Shown here: positions 32,653 through 43,740 of the stretch, in pieces
Layout: every line of letters begins with the position of its first letter
Position numbering within the stretch: the first letter of the stretch is position 1
Origin: Nitrosomonas sp.
GTDB taxonomy: Bacteria; Pseudomonadota; Gammaproteobacteria; Burkholderiales; Nitrosomonadaceae
Assembly: GCA_024282035.1 (NCBI GenBank)
Contig: JAMWZR010000007.1
Coordinates: 1-64,000, forward strand
Reading direction: 5' to 3'
DNA length: 64,000 nucleotides
The notes under the pieces: model-generated
Told to the model about the DNA's origin: nothing
The model's input: only the letters and a program-made list of their open reading frames with translations
The model's database searches: none
Translations under genes and position numbers: made by a program

Positions 32653-34302
32653 GTGAGGTTTCTTGGGCATTGGGTGTTATTGGCAAAGAGTATCGCATTG
32701 ATATGTGCTACACCGGTATGGGCCGTTGAAGGTGTGGAGCCGGATACCAAAGCGGTCAGGTCTGTTGTGTTTCAGCAACCGCATACGACCCTGGCTGAGT
32801 CGAAGCAGGCTCCTGGAAATTCTCCAGTCGATATGTCAAAGTCGCTGCCTGCGATCGTGCCCGACAAAAGTAAGCTTCTGACCAGTTATCATCGCCGATC
32901 AGATAGCTATGCGACTAATCCTGAATCGGATCCACCGCGATACGTGCGCCGTTTGAGTGATATTGGCATCAACGCCTTCAAGGATCTAACCTGGCTGGAT
33001 GTCGGGTTGGAATGGCGGACGCGTTACGAACACCGACATAATGATGTCCGATATGTTGAAGGAGGTAATAACGATCCCATTTTTTTGCGCTCTCGTGCAT
33101 GGCTGGGTATAAGGGATATTCTCGATCCGTTTCGTTTCGCTGTCGAGTTTCAGGATTCGCGGGCGGTCAACAATAGCCACGTCACTACGGATCAGGAGAG
33201 AAATGAATACGACCTGATCAATGCTTATGGAGAATTGTATTTTAAACAGGGCCTGGGTGCGGATGATCGTAACCAGAATCGCCCCATTCGTTTCCGGGTA
33301 GGGCGTTTTGCTTATGAGACGACTGACCGCCGATTCATTGCGCGCAACGAATGGCGCAATACGACCAATTCCTTTGAAGGTTTTCGGTTAAACCTCGGTC
33401 GCGAGGCCAATGACTGGGAGCTGGATTTGTACGGTATGCAGCCGGTAAAACGCTTGCAAACAAAATTTGACGAGGCGAATGATCATCTATGGACGTTTGG
33501 TGCCATTGGGCATTGGCGCAGATGGTCCGATATTGTTACATTGCAGGCCTATTACATGGGGCAGAAGCAAACTGCCGATCCCAACGGATTTACTGCAACC
33601 AATAGACTGGATCGGGAGATTCACATGCCTGGTTTCAGGGCATACGGAAAAGTAGCCAATTGGTTCGATTTCGATGTCAGCTATAACCATCAACTGGGCT
33701 TTAGCGGTCCGTTGCGACAAAATGCTCAAGGGTATACGGTGGAGGTAGGGCGCACTTTCGATTATCCATGGAAGCCGCGCATCATGGGCTTTTATGGCTA
33801 TGCGAGTGGTGATCGTAATCCCAATGATGGTGAGGACAATCGGTTCGATCGTTTTTTTGGATTTGCTCGACCTTGGTCGGCTGATCATTATGTCATCTAC
33901 GAGAACTTGAAGGCACCCAAAGTGCGCATGGAATTGCAGCCGACTTCAAAACTGGGTTTTGAGTTGACCTATGCCTGGTACTGGTTAGCCAGCAGTCGGG
34001 ATCGCATGTTTGATATTCTGGGTGGAAATATCAGTAACACTGTTAAGGACACCGGGTTTAATCGTGACCGCACAGGGCAAAGTGGGGATTTTGGCGGTCA
34101 TGCATTCGAGGGGCGCATACGCTACCAGGTCAATTCACGTGTCAGTACTGTCCTGGGATATACCCACTTCACTGCGGGAGAATTTGTCAAAAACCGTATC
34201 GCGGCAACCTCTTGCGAAGTGCTGCAAAAACACCCCTGTACCGATCAACGCTCGGGCAATACCGATTTTCTCTATTTTGAAGTGCTGATCAGTCTCTTGT
34301 AA
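32653..34302 (+). CDS. Alginate-export-family outer membrane porin
   Basis: A 549-residue outer membrane protein. The signal peptide ends after VWA (residues 1-24). After a Pro/Ser-rich linker, the barrel begins near residue 110 with LTWLDVGLEWRTRYEHR and the typical FLRSRAWLGIRDILDPFRFAVEFQDSR, features of the alginate export (AlgE-like) family. Alternating amphipathic strands continue to the C-terminal SGNTDFLYFEVLISLL. Members in chemolithotrophs are thought to move anionic or other small solutes. The substrate here is unknown. No alginate synthesis genes are nearby. Confidence 0.85.
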   Translation: MRFLGHWVLLAKSIALICATPVWAVEGVEPDTKAVRSVVFQQPHTTLAESKQAPGNSPVDMSKSLPAIVPDKSKLLTSYHRRSDSYATNPESDPPRYVRRLSDIGINAFKDLTWLDVGLEWRTRYEHRHNDVRYVEGGNNDPIFLRSRAWLGIRDILDPFRFAVEFQDSRAVNNSHVTTDQERNEYDLINAYGELYFKQGLGADDRNQNRPIRFRVGRFAYETTDRRFIARNEWRNTTNSFEGFRLNLGREANDWELDLYGMQPVKRLQTKFDEANDHLWTFGAIGHWRRWSDIVTLQAYYMGQKQTADPNGFTATNRLDREIHMPGFRAYGKVANWFDFDVSYNHQLGFSGPLRQNAQGYTVEVGRTFDYPWKPRIMGFYGYASGDRNPNDGEDNRFDRFFGFARPWSADHYVIYENLKAPKVRMELQPTSKLGFELTYAWYWLASSRDRMFDILGGNISNTVKDTGFNRDRTGQSGDFGGHAFEGRIRYQVNSRVSTVLGYTHFTAGEFVKNRIAATSCEVLQKHPCTDQRSGNTDFLYFEVLISLL

Positions 34303-34621
34303 GCTCATCGATTTGCCGATTTCCTGACAAAGGTAGGCGATTCGGGTAAAATATCCTAGGATAAAAAATAGAGTGATGTTAATACAAAAGTGTTCTGCGC
34401 CCTGATTGCTGTTCAAATCATCAATATCCATACAATCCAATTCTAATGCTTAGAATCACTCGGCCATACTTAATTTTTGTTTGGCTGCAACTTTACCCTC
34501 TCAATTGTAACAAAAGTTAAAAATTACGCGGATAACATGGCTTATTTCATGGTAAGAGAGTAATGAAACTGTATTAATATGGCTTTGCTAAATGTTTTAA
34601 TCATTAAGGAAATGACTGACA
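34303..34621. promoter_or_regulatory. Upstream region of cysD with a 12-bp palindrome
   Basis: No gene is seen between the porin and cysD. A perfect palindrome TATCCTAGGATA lies at 34352-34363 in an AT-rich context, which could be a regulator site. An AAGGAAA ribosome binding site lies just before cysD. Confidence 0.4.
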
Positions 34622-35518
34622 ATGTTGACTCACCTACAGCGCCTTGAAGCGGAGAGTATTCAAATCATGCGGGAGGTCGTGGCGGAGTGTGAGCATCCGG
34701 TGATGCTCTATTCTATTGGTAAAGATAGTGCAGTAATGCTGCATTTGGCTGTCAAGGCCTTTTATCCCTCCAAGCCGCCTTTCCCATTGCTACATGTCGA
34801 TACAACATGGAAATTCAGAGAAATGATCGAGTTTCGTGATGTGATGGCAAAAAAGCTCGGGCTGGATTTAATCGTTTATATCAACCCCGAAGGTGTGGAG
34901 AAAGGCATCAATCCTTTTACGCATGGTTCTGCTGTACATACTGATATTTGGAAAACGGAAGGTTTGAAGCAAGCTCTGGATAAATACGGATTCGATGCGG
35001 CTTTTGGTGGCGCTCGTCGTGATGAGGAAAAATCCCGCGCTAAAGAACGGATTTTCTCGATCCGGTCGGCTCAGCATCGCTGGGATCCCAAAATGCAACG
35101 ACCGGAACTCTGGCGTTTGTACAACACGCGCAAGCATCCTGGAGAAAGCATACGTGTTTTCCCACTCTCGAACTGGACCGAGCTCGACATCTGGCAATAC
35201 ATTTATCTGAATGACATCCCGATTGTTCCCTTGTATTTTGCCAAGGAGCGTCCGGTCGTGGAGCGTGATGGTACGCTGATCATGGTCGATGACGACCGGC
35301 TGCCGATGCGTGCTGGTGAGCAACCGATGATGAAAAAAGTGCGGTTCCGCACGCTGGGTTGTTATCCGCTGACCGGTGCTATCGAAAGTGAGGCTAATTC
35401 CTTGACTGCAATCATTCAGGAGATGTTGCTGACAAAAACATCCGAGCGGCAAGGACGTTTGATTGATCACGATTCTGCAGGTTCGATGGAGAAAAAGAAA
35501 CAGGAGGGTTACTTCTAA
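34622..35518 (+). CDS. cysD: Sulfate adenylyltransferase subunit 2
   Basis: A 298-residue PP-loop protein that, with CysN, converts ATP and sulfate to APS in the cytoplasm. The PP-loop motif appears in [15 protein letters not shown] (near 37-45), followed by [19 protein letters not shown] and the conserved [18 protein letters not shown] near 126-143. Length and C-terminal KKQEGYF are as in family members. It overlaps cysNC by one base (TAATG), forming an operon. Confidence 0.96.
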   Translation: MLTHLQRLEAESIQIMREVVAECEHPVMLYSIGKDSAVMLHLAVKAFYPSKPPFPLLHVDTTWKFREMIEFRDVMAKKLGLDLIVYINPEGVEKGINPFTHGSAVHTDIWKTEGLKQALDKYGFDAAFGGARRDEEKSRAKERIFSIRSAQHRWDPKMQRPELWRLYNTRKHPGESIRVFPLSNWTELDIWQYIYLNDIPIVPLYFAKERPVVERDGTLIMVDDDRLPMRAGEQPMMKKVRFRTLGCYPLTGAIESEANSLTAIIQEMLLTKTSERQGRLIDHDSAGSMEKKKQEGYF

Positions 35519-37428
35519 TGGCACATGTATCGAACTTGATAGCCGAAGACATCGAGCTGTACCTCAAGACACACGAAAATAAAAGCCTGTTGCGTTTCAT
35601 CACTTGTGGTAGTGTCGATGATGGTAAGAGCACGCTGATCGGGCGAATGTTGTATGAATCCAAGATGCTGTTTGAGGATCAGCTGGCACAACTGGAAGCT
35701 GATTCCAAGAAAGTCGGCACGCAAGCCGGAGATCTTGATTTTGCGCTTCTCGTGGATGGATTGGCAGCTGAACGGGAACAGGGCATCACTATCGATGTGG
35801 CTTATCGCTTTTTTTCCACTGATAAGCGCAAGTTCATCGTTGCGGATACGCCCGGACATGAGCAATATACCCGCAATATGATCACCGGTGCTTCGACAGC
35901 CGATGTCGCCGTAATACTGATCGATGCGCGCAAGGGAGTCTTGACTCAAACCAAACGGCACAGTTTTCTGGTTTCGCTAATTGGTATCAAGCATGTCGTG
36001 CTCGCCATCAACAAGCTCGACATGGTGGATTACTCCCAGGAGATCTATAACCAGATCGATGAGGAATATCGCAGTTTTGCCAAAGGTCTTGGATTACAGG
36101 ATATCGTGACGATCCCGATGTCGGCGCTGAAAGGTGACAATATCACCGAGTTGAGTACCAAAACACCTTGGTATCGTGGCGAAACATTGATGGGGTATCT
36201 GGAAAATATTCAGGTCGAAGATGATACCGTCACTTCTGGTGTTTTCCGTATGCCGGTACAGTGGGTCAATCGACCCAATCTGGATTTTCGTGGTTTCTCG
36301 GGTATCGTGGTGCGCGGCAGTATCAGGCCGGGAGATGCCATTCGGGTTTTACCCTCGGGCAAGGAAAGCCGGGTGGCTCGAATCGTTACTCAGGATGGCG
36401 ATCTTGAACAGGCCATTTCGGGCCAGTCGGTTACCCTGACGCTGGCGGATGAGATCGATATCAGTCGTGGCGATGTGCTGGCGACGACCGATTCACCACC
36501 AAGTGTGGCCGATCAGTTTGAAGCCACCATCGTATGGATGTCGGAAGATCCGATGTTGCCGGGGCGGCCCTATCTGATGAAAATTGGAACCAGGATGGTG
36601 ACAGCGAATGTGTCCGCGCTGAAATACAAGGTCAACGTCAATACCCTTGAACATGTTGCCGTGACCAAACTGGAATTGAACGAGATCGGGATCTGTAATC
36701 TGAGTTCCGACCGATTGATCGCTTTTGATCCCTACAAGGAAGACCGGGATACAGGCGGGTTTATCATCATCGATCGCCTGACCAACAATACGGTCGGTGC
36801 AGGGATGCTACATTTTGCGCTACGCCGGTCACAGAATATTCATTGGCAGGCAATCAATATCAACAAACAAGCGCATGCTGCCATCAAGCAGCAGAAGCCA
36901 TTCATTTTGTGGTTTACCGGATTGTCCGGAAGCGGCAAATCTACTATTGCCAATCTGGTCGAGAAGAAGCTGTATTCCCTGGGCAAGCATACTTACCTGC
37001 TGGATGGCGATAATGTGCGCCATGGTCTGAATAAGGATCTCGGTTTTACCGATGCAGACCGGGTCGAAAATATTCGTCGCATAGCGGAAGTGGCCAAATT
37101 GATGGTGGATTCCGGACAGATTGTACTGGTTTCCTTCATTTCCCCGTTCCGTTCGGAGCGCAGAATGGCGCGTGATCTGGTGGAGCAGGGAGAATTCTTC
37201 GAGATCTTTGTCGATACGCCTATCCATGTGGCAGAAGAGAGGGATCCGAAGGGGCTGTACAAGAAAATGCGCCGCGGTGAGTTGAAAAACTTCACCGGCA
37301 TTGATTCACCCTATGAGGTGCCAGAGAATGCTGAAATTCGTATCGATACTACGACACAATCACCGGAACAGGCAGTGGGACAGATAATCGATTATCTGAC
37401 CCAGGTCGGTGTATTGAGTGCATCCTGA
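35518..37428 (+). CDS. cysNC: Bifunctional sulfate adenylyltransferase subunit 1 / APS kinase
   Basis: A 636-residue fusion. The N-terminal part is the GTPase CysN: GSVDDGKST (G1, near 29-37), DTPGHEQYT (G3), NKLDMVD (G4). From about residue 463, FTGLSGSGKST marks the start of the APS kinase domain (CysC), with DGDNVRHGLN and FISPFRSER. It drives APS formation with GTP hydrolysis and then phosphorylates APS to PAPS. The fused form delivers PAPS for reduction or for sulfotransferases. The following DHH protein may remove the PAP by-product. Confidence 0.95.
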   Translation: MAHVSNLIAEDIELYLKTHENKSLLRFITCGSVDDGKSTLIGRMLYESKMLFEDQLAQLEADSKKVGTQAGDLDFALLVDGLAAEREQGITIDVAYRFFSTDKRKFIVADTPGHEQYTRNMITGASTADVAVILIDARKGVLTQTKRHSFLVSLIGIKHVVLAINKLDMVDYSQEIYNQIDEEYRSFAKGLGLQDIVTIPMSALKGDNITELSTKTPWYRGETLMGYLENIQVEDDTVTSGVFRMPVQWVNRPNLDFRGFSGIVVRGSIRPGDAIRVLPSGKESRVARIVTQDGDLEQAISGQSVTLTLADEIDISRGDVLATTDSPPSVADQFEATIVWMSEDPMLPGRPYLMKIGTRMVTANVSALKYKVNVNTLEHVAVTKLELNEIGICNLSSDRLIAFDPYKEDRDTGGFIIIDRLTNNTVGAGMLHFALRRSQNIHWQAININKQAHAAIKQQKPFILWFTGLSGSGKSTIANLVEKKLYSLGKHTYLLDGDNVRHGLNKDLGFTDADRVENIRRIAEVAKLMVDSGQIVLVSFISPFRSERRMARDLVEQGEFFEIFVDTPIHVAEERDPKGLYKKMRRGELKNFTGIDSPYEVPENAEIRIDTTTQSPEQAVGQIIDYLTQVGVLSAS

Positions 37429-37458
37429 AAAATTCCGTGAATAACTGTTCTCGATGAC

Positions 37459-38424
37459 ATGATGAATCATTACGATGTATTTAATGGCGATGCCGATGGT
37501 TTGTGTGCACTGCACCAGTTGAGATTGCATCATCCCATGGCGACGCAACTGGTAACCGGAGTCAAACGAGACATCAAGTTACTTGATCGGGTGCAGGCCG
37601 ATGCTGGCGATACTGTCACCGTACTGGATATCTCCCTGGACAGTAATCGCAAGGGCTTGATGCGCTTACTGGATGCCGGGGCAAAAGTTGAGTACTTCGA
37701 TCATCACTTTGCTGGTGAAATTCCGCAACATGCCAATCTCGAGCCTCACATCGATCCGGCTGCCGATATGTGCACTAGCTTGCTTGTCGATCAACATCTG
37801 CAGGGAAAATTCCACCTGTGGGCAATCACGGCAACCTTTGGTGACAATCTGTTGCAAAAAGGCCGACAACTAGCCAACGAGGCCGGTTTGGTCGATCAGG
37901 AAAGAGAACAGCTGGCGCGATTGGGAGAGTATTTGAACTATAACGGTTATGGTGATAGTTTGCAGGATTTGCATTTTCATCCGGCAGAGCTCTACGAAGC
38001 ATTGAAGTCATATGTCAATCCGTTTGATTTCATTACAGGATCGGCTGCTTTCACCAAACTTGCCACAGGATTTGCGCTGGATATGGGCGAGGCAAATAAG
38101 CTGCAGGCCTTGTTCAGTAATGAGTCATGCGCAGTTTATGTACTGCCGGATGAACCTTGGGCGCGACGTGCCACAGGCAATTTTGCCAACAAGCTCGCCA
38201 ATGAGAGCCCGCAGCGTGCTCATGCTGTGGCTACACCGAACCATGCTGGGAATTATACTGTCAGTGTAAGAGCACCCATTCAGAATCCTCAGGGTGCTGA
38301 TACGTTGTGCCTGCAATTTGAGACCGGTGGAGGACGCAAGGCGGCAGCAGGTATCAATCATTTACCCGTGGGATCGCTGGATCATTTTGTAATGTGTTTC
38401 AAGGAGCACTTTGCCGTTAATTGA
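37459..38424 (+). CDS. DHH-family phosphoesterase
   Basis: A 321-residue protein of the DHH superfamily. NGDADGLCA (residues 9-17) supplies the first metal-binding Asp pair, VLDISLD (near 55) a further Asp, and FDHH (near 76-79) the name-giving motif. The C-terminal GGGRKAAAGINHLP resembles the DHHA1 substrate-binding site. Relatives include NrnA oligoribonuclease/PAP phosphatases and polyphosphatases. It follows cysNC by 30 bases on the same strand. A role in hydrolysing PAP (adenosine 3',5'-bisphosphate) made by sulfate assimilation is an inference from this context. Confidence 0.8.
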   Translation: MMNHYDVFNGDADGLCALHQLRLHHPMATQLVTGVKRDIKLLDRVQADAGDTVTVLDISLDSNRKGLMRLLDAGAKVEYFDHHFAGEIPQHANLEPHIDPAADMCTSLLVDQHLQGKFHLWAITATFGDNLLQKGRQLANEAGLVDQEREQLARLGEYLNYNGYGDSLQDLHFHPAELYEALKSYVNPFDFITGSAAFTKLATGFALDMGEANKLQALFSNESCAVYVLPDEPWARRATGNFANKLANESPQRAHAVATPNHAGNYTVSVRAPIQNPQGADTLCLQFETGGGRKAAAGINHLPVGSLDHFVMCFKEHFAVN

Positions 38425-38490
38425 GCAGTGCCCGGGCAGTTCTATCGACCGGAGCCATAGATTGATCACTTTTATCGAGGCAAAAAGACG

Positions 38491-39525
38491 ATGATTCTTG
38501 TTACTGGCGGTGCTGGATATATTGGAACCCATACCTGCGTTGAGTTGCTGAATGCGGGGTATGCCGTAACTGTATTTGATAATTTTTGTAATAGTAATCC
38601 GGAATCGCTCAAGCGCGTTGAGCGGATTACAGGCAAGAAACTGCAATGGATACGCGGCGATTGTCGCAATCGTGATGAGCTGATTGCCGCATTGAAGCAA
38701 AGCGGTGCGTCCGCCGTGATCCATTTTGCCGGCCTCAAGGCGGTAGGAGAGTCGGTTGAGCATCCGCTGTGGTATTACGACAATAATGTTATCGGCACCT
38801 TGCGCTTGCTGGAAGCCATGCAGGAATGCGGAGTCAGAATTCTGGTGTTCAGTTCTTCCGCCACAGTTTATGGTGATCCGCATCGATTGCCCTTGGCCGA
38901 AGACCATCCCTTGTCTCCGACCAGTCCTTATGGACGAAGCAAATTGATGATCGAAGAGATACTGCGTGACGTACAGCACAGCGATCAGTCATTGCAGGTG
39001 GGTATTCTGCGTTACTTCAATCCGGTTGGCGCACATCCCAGTGGCTTGATCGGAGAAGATCCACAAGGCATACCCAATAACCTGATGCCTTTTGTGGCGC
39101 AGGTTGCCGTTGGTCGCAGAGAAGCACTGAACGTATGGGGCAATGATTATCCCACTCCAGATGGTACGGGGGTGCGGGATTATATTCACGTTGTGGATTT
39201 GGCATTGGGTCACCTCAAAGCACTGGAAGCTCTGCAGGCTGCGCAGCACGCACAAACCAGTCCATTTTCAGGTTGTCTGACAGTCAATCTGGGCACGGGG
39301 CGTGGATATAGCGTACTGGATGTCGTAAATGCTTATGAACAGGCGTGCGGTCGTCCGATTCCTTACCGGGTTGCACCAAGACGCCCTGGTGATATTGCCT
39401 GCTTTTATGCCGATCCACAGCAGGCCAAGACATTAATCGGTTGGCAAGCGAATTTGGATCTCAATGCCATGTGTACCAGCAGCTGGCACTGGCAGAGTAC
39501 CAATCCGAATGGCTATCACACCTGA
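38491..39525 (+). CDS. galE: UDP-glucose 4-epimerase
   Basis: A 344-residue extended short-chain dehydrogenase. The NAD-binding GGAGYIGTHT lies at residues 6-15, the catalytic Tyr-Lys in YGRSK near 149-153, and SSSATVYGDP near 122. It interconverts UDP-glucose and UDP-galactose for surface polysaccharides. It is followed by galU, which makes UDP-glucose, giving a sugar-nucleotide unit. Confidence 0.95.
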   Translation: MILVTGGAGYIGTHTCVELLNAGYAVTVFDNFCNSNPESLKRVERITGKKLQWIRGDCRNRDELIAALKQSGASAVIHFAGLKAVGESVEHPLWYYDNNVIGTLRLLEAMQECGVRILVFSSSATVYGDPHRLPLAEDHPLSPTSPYGRSKLMIEEILRDVQHSDQSLQVGILRYFNPVGAHPSGLIGEDPQGIPNNLMPFVAQVAVGRREALNVWGNDYPTPDGTGVRDYIHVVDLALGHLKALEALQAAQHAQTSPFSGCLTVNLGTGRGYSVLDVVNAYEQACGRPIPYRVAPRRPGDIACFYADPQQAKTLIGWQANLDLNAMCTSSWHWQSTNPNGYHT

Positions 39526-39598
39526 CCGAGTCCTCCGGGATGAAACCTGATTTCGCCCCATCCGATGAAATCCACTAGACTTGAGGGAGAAGAAGTTA

Positions 39599-40474
39599 AT
39601 GAAAACAATTAGAAAAGCAGTTTTTCCTGTGGCTGGACTGGGAACACGTTTTTTGCCAGCGACCAAGGCCAATCCCAAGGAAATGCTCCCTATTGTAGAC
39701 AAGCCCCTGATTCAGTTTGCTGCCGAAGAGGCCGTAGCGGCTGGAATCGATGTGCTGATTTTTATCATCGGTCGCAACAAGAGTTCCATTCCGGATCATT
39801 TTGACAAAGCTTTCGAACTGGAAGCCAATCTTGAGGCAAGTGGTAAAAACGAGATGCTGAACATTGTACGCAACATATTGCCTTCACGCATCGATTGTGT
39901 ATATATCCGTCAGCCCGAGGCACTGGGATTGGGGCATGCTGTTTTGTGTGCGCAATCGGTGGTGGGGGATGAACCGTTTGCCGTATTGCTGGCTGATGAT
40001 CTCATTTATTCTGATAAAAGGAGTTGTCTCAACCAGATGGTCGATATTTATGGCGAACATCATTGCTCTGTACTGGGAATCGAACAGGTGCCCAAGGAAA
40101 CAGTGAATCGCTACGGCATTATCGATAGTGCAGCCATGACGGATAGATTGTCCAAAGTGAATGCTATCGTTGAGAAACCTTCTGTCAAGGCGGCGCCATC
40201 CAATCTGGCCGTCGTCGGGCGCTATATTCTAACGCCGCGAATTTTCAAGCTTCTGGAGCAAACTGCGCGCGGGGCTGGTAATGAAATCCAGTTGACAGAT
40301 GGAATTGCCAAACTGCTCAAGGAAGAATCGGTATTGGGCTATAAATTTGAAGGCAAGCGATTTGACTGTGGAAGCAAATCGGGTTATTTACAGGCAACGG
40401 TAGAATTTGCGTTGCAACATCCGGAATTATCCAAGGAGTTCGAGAAATATTTGCATGCCTTGATGAAGAAGTAG
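39599..40474 (+). CDS. galU: UTP-glucose-1-phosphate uridylyltransferase
   Basis: A 291-residue nucleotidyltransferase making UDP-glucose from UTP and glucose-1-phosphate. The signature VFPVAGLGTRFLPATKANPKE lies near residues 8-28, then PLIQFAAEEA and LADDLIYS. The ATG at 39599 is chosen since GGGAGA lies at a proper distance; an upstream in-frame TTG at 39581 overlaps that site. It ends in front of a bidirectional-looking terminator. Confidence 0.95.
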   Translation: MKTIRKAVFPVAGLGTRFLPATKANPKEMLPIVDKPLIQFAAEEAVAAGIDVLIFIIGRNKSSIPDHFDKAFELEANLEASGKNEMLNIVRNILPSRIDCVYIRQPEALGLGHAVLCAQSVVGDEPFAVLLADDLIYSDKRSCLNQMVDIYGEHHCSVLGIEQVPKETVNRYGIIDSAAMTDRLSKVNAIVEKPSVKAAPSNLAVVGRYILTPRIFKLLEQTARGAGNEIQLTDGIAKLLKEESVLGYKFEGKRFDCGSKSGYLQATVEFALQHPELSKEFEKYLHALMKK

Positions 40475-40502
40475 ACCAAATTTGATTCTGTGGCATACCC
40501 TT

Positions 40503-40535
40503 AACAGCCGTTCTTCAAGAACGGCTGTTTTCTTT
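40503..40535. terminator. Terminator between galU and acnA
   Basis: A perfect 13-bp inverted repeat (40503-40515/40517-40529) is followed by T-rich sequence on the plus strand. On the minus strand the stem is also followed by several T-rich positions, so it may serve both convergent genes. Confidence 0.8.
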
Positions 40536-40561
40536 ACATCACTTGAACATGGATCATAAAT

Positions 40562-43417
40562 TCAATGAGCCATTAATTCCCGGAGTACGAAAGGCAGTAT
40601 CCCGCCATGCCGGAAATAATCGACTTCGATGGCAGTGTCGATGCGACACAGTAACGACACACTTTGATGTTCACCATTTTTTTTGTGGATGACCAGTGTG
40701 ACGTCCTGTTGCGGTTGAATGTTATCCAGCCCCAGAATATCGAATCGCTCATTCCCCTGGATGCCGAGTGAGCCGACGTTGTCGTCACCCTTGAACTGCA
40801 GTGGCAACACCCCCATGCCGATCAGGTTGCTGCGGTGAATGCGCTCGAAACTCGTTGCAATGACAGCCTTGACACCCAGTAATTGGGTACCTTTTGCAGC
40901 CCAGTCGCGGCTTGAACCGGTACCGTATTCCTTGCCACCAAACACGACAGTCGGGATGCCTCGCGACTGATATTGCATGGCGGCATCGTAAATACTCATC
41001 GTGACAGGTTCTGAGTTGGAATCAGCCTGGTACAGCGTGACGCCGCCTTCGCTTCCCGGAATCATGAGATTTTTGATACGAACGTTGGCAAAGGTGCCGC
41101 GCATCATGACTTCATGATTTCCACGACGAGCGCCATAGCTGTTGAAATCAGTCTTGCTGACATGGTGTTCGAGCAGGTAGCGGCCGGCAGGCGAAGAGTC
41201 CTTGATGGAGCCTGCTGGACTGATGTGATCCGTTGTGACCGAGTCGCCAAATACACCTAGTGCAAAGGCATTTTTGATATCACCGGATACTTGGGTTGCA
41301 GAAACTTGTAATGAAAAATCCTCAAAGAAAGGAGGCTCTGCGATATAGGTTGACTCCGGCCAGTTATAGGTTTCCCCACTGACCGTGCTCACTTTGTTCC
41401 ATAAATCATGATCCTTGGTGAGATGGCTGTAGAGTTTGCGGAAAGTATCCGAATTAGCGGCAAATTTCATGAGTGAATGGATTTCGGAGCTGCTCGGCCA
41501 AATATCTTTCAGCCAGACCGGTTGGTTATTCTTGCCAATACCAATCGGTTCCTGTGTCAGATCTTTTAAAATGCTGCCGGCCAGTGCATATGCGACAACG
41601 AGCGGTGGCGATGCCAGAAAATTGGCGCGAATATTGGAGTGTATGCGTGCCTCAAAATTACGATTACCGGATAACACTGCTGCACAAACCAGGTCATTTT
41701 TGACGATGGCTTCCTCGATGGGTTCTGCCAGTGGTCCTGCATTGCCGATACATGTCGTGCAGCCATAACCCACGATATTAAAGCCGAGTTGTTCCAGATA
41801 AGGCAGTAATCCGGTTATCGTCAGGTAATCGGTTACCACGCGGGAACCAGGGGCGAGCGATGTCTTGATATGGTGTTTGACCGACAGACCTTTCTCGACA
41901 GCCTTTTTGGCCAGCAATCCTGCAGCGAGCAGAACGCTGGGATTGGAAGTATTGGTGCAGGATGTAATTGCAGCAATCAGCACATCGCCATGACCAATCT
42001 CGATTTGACCATTACCTGAAGGGATGACTGAAGGTGACGCAGGATTGGTTGGCGTCGGATGATTACTGACCATTTCGGTTACATTACGGGTACTTTGCGC
42101 AGTTAAGTGATTGTTATCGACACCGACGTGCGTACATACATCTGGATTCTGGGTGCGAACATTGCGAATGGGAAAGTGCTGATCGATGTCATCATTCTGC
42201 TTGCCGTAACCATTTTCTGTAACAGGCTTGTTAAAGAGTTCGGTGAACCGGGATTTGACATCGTTCAACTCGATACGGTCCTGGGGACGTTTGGGACCGG
42301 CCAGGGAAGGTGCGACGGTGGCTAGATCCAGTGCCAATTCCTGTGTGTAATCGATATCCCCTTTCTGTGGAATGCCGTACATTTGCTGTGCCTGAAAGTA
42401 AGCCTGGAAAGCGTCGATTTCCTCGGTGGTGCGACCTGTTCCCTTAAAATACGCCATGGTTGCGTGATCCACCGGGAAGAATCCCATGGTGGCGCCATAC
42501 TCGGGTGCCATATTGGCAATAGTGGCGCGATCCGGTAATGTCAGCGAGGCTGTGCCCTCCCCAAAAAATTCGACGAATTTCCCAACCACATTGGCTTTGC
42601 GCAGCATTTCGGTAATCGTCAGTACCAGATCGGTAGCCGTGACCCCTTCGCGCAGTTGTCCGGTCAGATTCACTCCAATGACATCGGGCGTCAGAAAATA
42701 GACTGGCTGTCCCAGCATGCCCGCTTCTGCTTCTATTCCACCCACGCCCCAGCCAACAACACCGATACCGTTAATCATCGTGGTGTGCGAATCGGTGCCG
42801 ACCAGTGTATCTGGAAAGACCAGACCATCACGCTGATGTACGCCGCGTGCGAGATATTCCAGATTGACCTGATGTACGATACCGATTCCGGGAGGAATAA
42901 CCTTGAATGTTTCAAAAGCCTGCATTCCCCACTTGATGAATTGATAACGCTCATTATTTCTGGAGAACTCAATTTCCATGTTGTGGTCCAGAGCCTCCTT
43001 GGAGCCGTAATGATCCACCTGAATGGAATGATCAACGACTAGATCAACCGGAACCAGGGGTTCGATCAATTTCGGGTTTTTACCTAACCGAACCGCAGCA
43101 CTGCGCATGGCTGCCAGGTCTACGAGCAGTGGCACGCCTGTAAAGTCCTGCAAAACGATCCGTGCTACAACAAAGGGGATTTCATCGGTTCGGGTTGCAT
43201 TGGGTTGCCAGTTGGCCAATTGTCTGACATGGGTTTCGGTAATTTTTTTATTGTCGAAATTTCGCAGAACCGATTCCAGTATGATACGGATGGAAATAGG
43301 CAGGCGTGATATTTTGCCGATGCCATTTTTTTCCAGCGCCGGTAGAGAATAATACCGGGCAGTCTTTCCTTGTATGGCTGGTAACTCAAGCAGGCTGTTG
43401 AATAAATTGTGATTCAT
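40562..43417 (-). CDS. acnA: Aconitate hydratase A
   Basis: A 951-residue aconitase of the AcnA/IRP1 type, interconverting citrate and isocitrate. The Fe-S cluster cysteines are seen in [11 protein letters not shown] and [11 protein letters not shown]; the substrate region [20 protein letters not shown] is near residue 795. The ATG at 43417 (MNHNLFNSL) is preferred to an upstream TTG at 43456. Length is slightly above the usual 890-900 due to an insert near residues 430-470 ([18 protein letters not shown]...). It works in the TCA cycle; ammonia oxidisers keep it for biosynthesis. Confidence 0.95.
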   Translation of the reverse strand: MNHNLFNSLLELPAIQGKTARYYSLPALEKNGIGKISRLPISIRIILESVLRNFDNKKITETHVRQLANWQPNATRTDEIPFVVARIVLQDFTGVPLLVDLAAMRSAAVRLGKNPKLIEPLVPVDLVVDHSIQVDHYGSKEALDHNMEIEFSRNNERYQFIKWGMQAFETFKVIPPGIGIVHQVNLEYLARGVHQRDGLVFPDTLVGTDSHTTMINGIGVVGWGVGGIEAEAGMLGQPVYFLTPDVIGVNLTGQLREGVTATDLVLTITEMLRKANVVGKFVEFFGEGTASLTLPDRATIANMAPEYGATMGFFPVDHATMAYFKGTGRTTEEIDAFQAYFQAQQMYGIPQKGDIDYTQELALDLATVAPSLAGPKRPQDRIELNDVKSRFTELFNKPVTENGYGKQNDDIDQHFPIRNVRTQNPDVCTHVGVDNNHLTAQSTRNVTEMVSNHPTPTNPASPSVIPSGNGQIEIGHGDVLIAAITSCTNTSNPSVLLAAGLLAKKAVEKGLSVKHHIKTSLAPGSRVVTDYLTITGLLPYLEQLGFNIVGYGCTTCIGNAGPLAEPIEEAIVKNDLVCAAVLSGNRNFEARIHSNIRANFLASPPLVVAYALAGSILKDLTQEPIGIGKNNQPVWLKDIWPSSSEIHSLMKFAANSDTFRKLYSHLTKDHDLWNKVSTVSGETYNWPESTYIAEPPFFEDFSLQVSATQVSGDIKNAFALGVFGDSVTTDHISPAGSIKDSSPAGRYLLEHHVSKTDFNSYGARRGNHEVMMRGTFANVRIKNLMIPGSEGGVTLYQADSNSEPVTMSIYDAAMQYQSRGIPTVVFGGKEYGTGSSRDWAAKGTQLLGVKAVIATSFERIHRSNLIGMGVLPLQFKGDDNVGSLGIQGNERFDILGLDNIQPQQDVTLVIHKKNGEHQSVSLLCRIDTAIEVDYFRHGGILPFVLRELMAH

Positions 43418-43582
43418 GGCGATGTTCCCGGTGAGAGTGGTGTTCAGTAAGTCCAATTCGTTTTTTGTGCCTATTATATTTTAGAAAAACGAAGTCACGC
43501 GTGGTTTTTGCTCATTGATAAAGGCAAAAATCACTATTTTTTTAGTATGACGAATTGATGTGAAAACAGGGGAAGGGGATGC

Positions 43583-43658
43583 TGGGGTGGCTGATGGGAC
43601 TCGAACCCACGACAACCGGAATCACAATCCGGGACTCTACCAACTGAGCTACAGCCAC
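43583..43658 (-). tRNA. tRNA-His (GTG)
   Basis: The minus strand folds into a cloverleaf with anticodon GTG in CCGGATTGTGATTCCGG, a TTCGAGT T-loop and an encoded CCA. A G at position -1 (43659) is encoded, as usual for tRNA-His. It is the last of three co-oriented tRNAs. Confidence 0.95.
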
Positions 43659-43740
43659 CATTTGTAAAACTGGAAACAAGCTCACAAATAATGAGCTGTA
43701 TCTGGCAATATGGTCCACATGATATTGTTTAGAACATTTG

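Noticed and set aside
40562-43456. Longer aconitase start at a TTG (43456)
   Set aside because: The ATG at 43417 begins the normal aconitase N-terminus; the extra 13 residues have no ribosome binding site.
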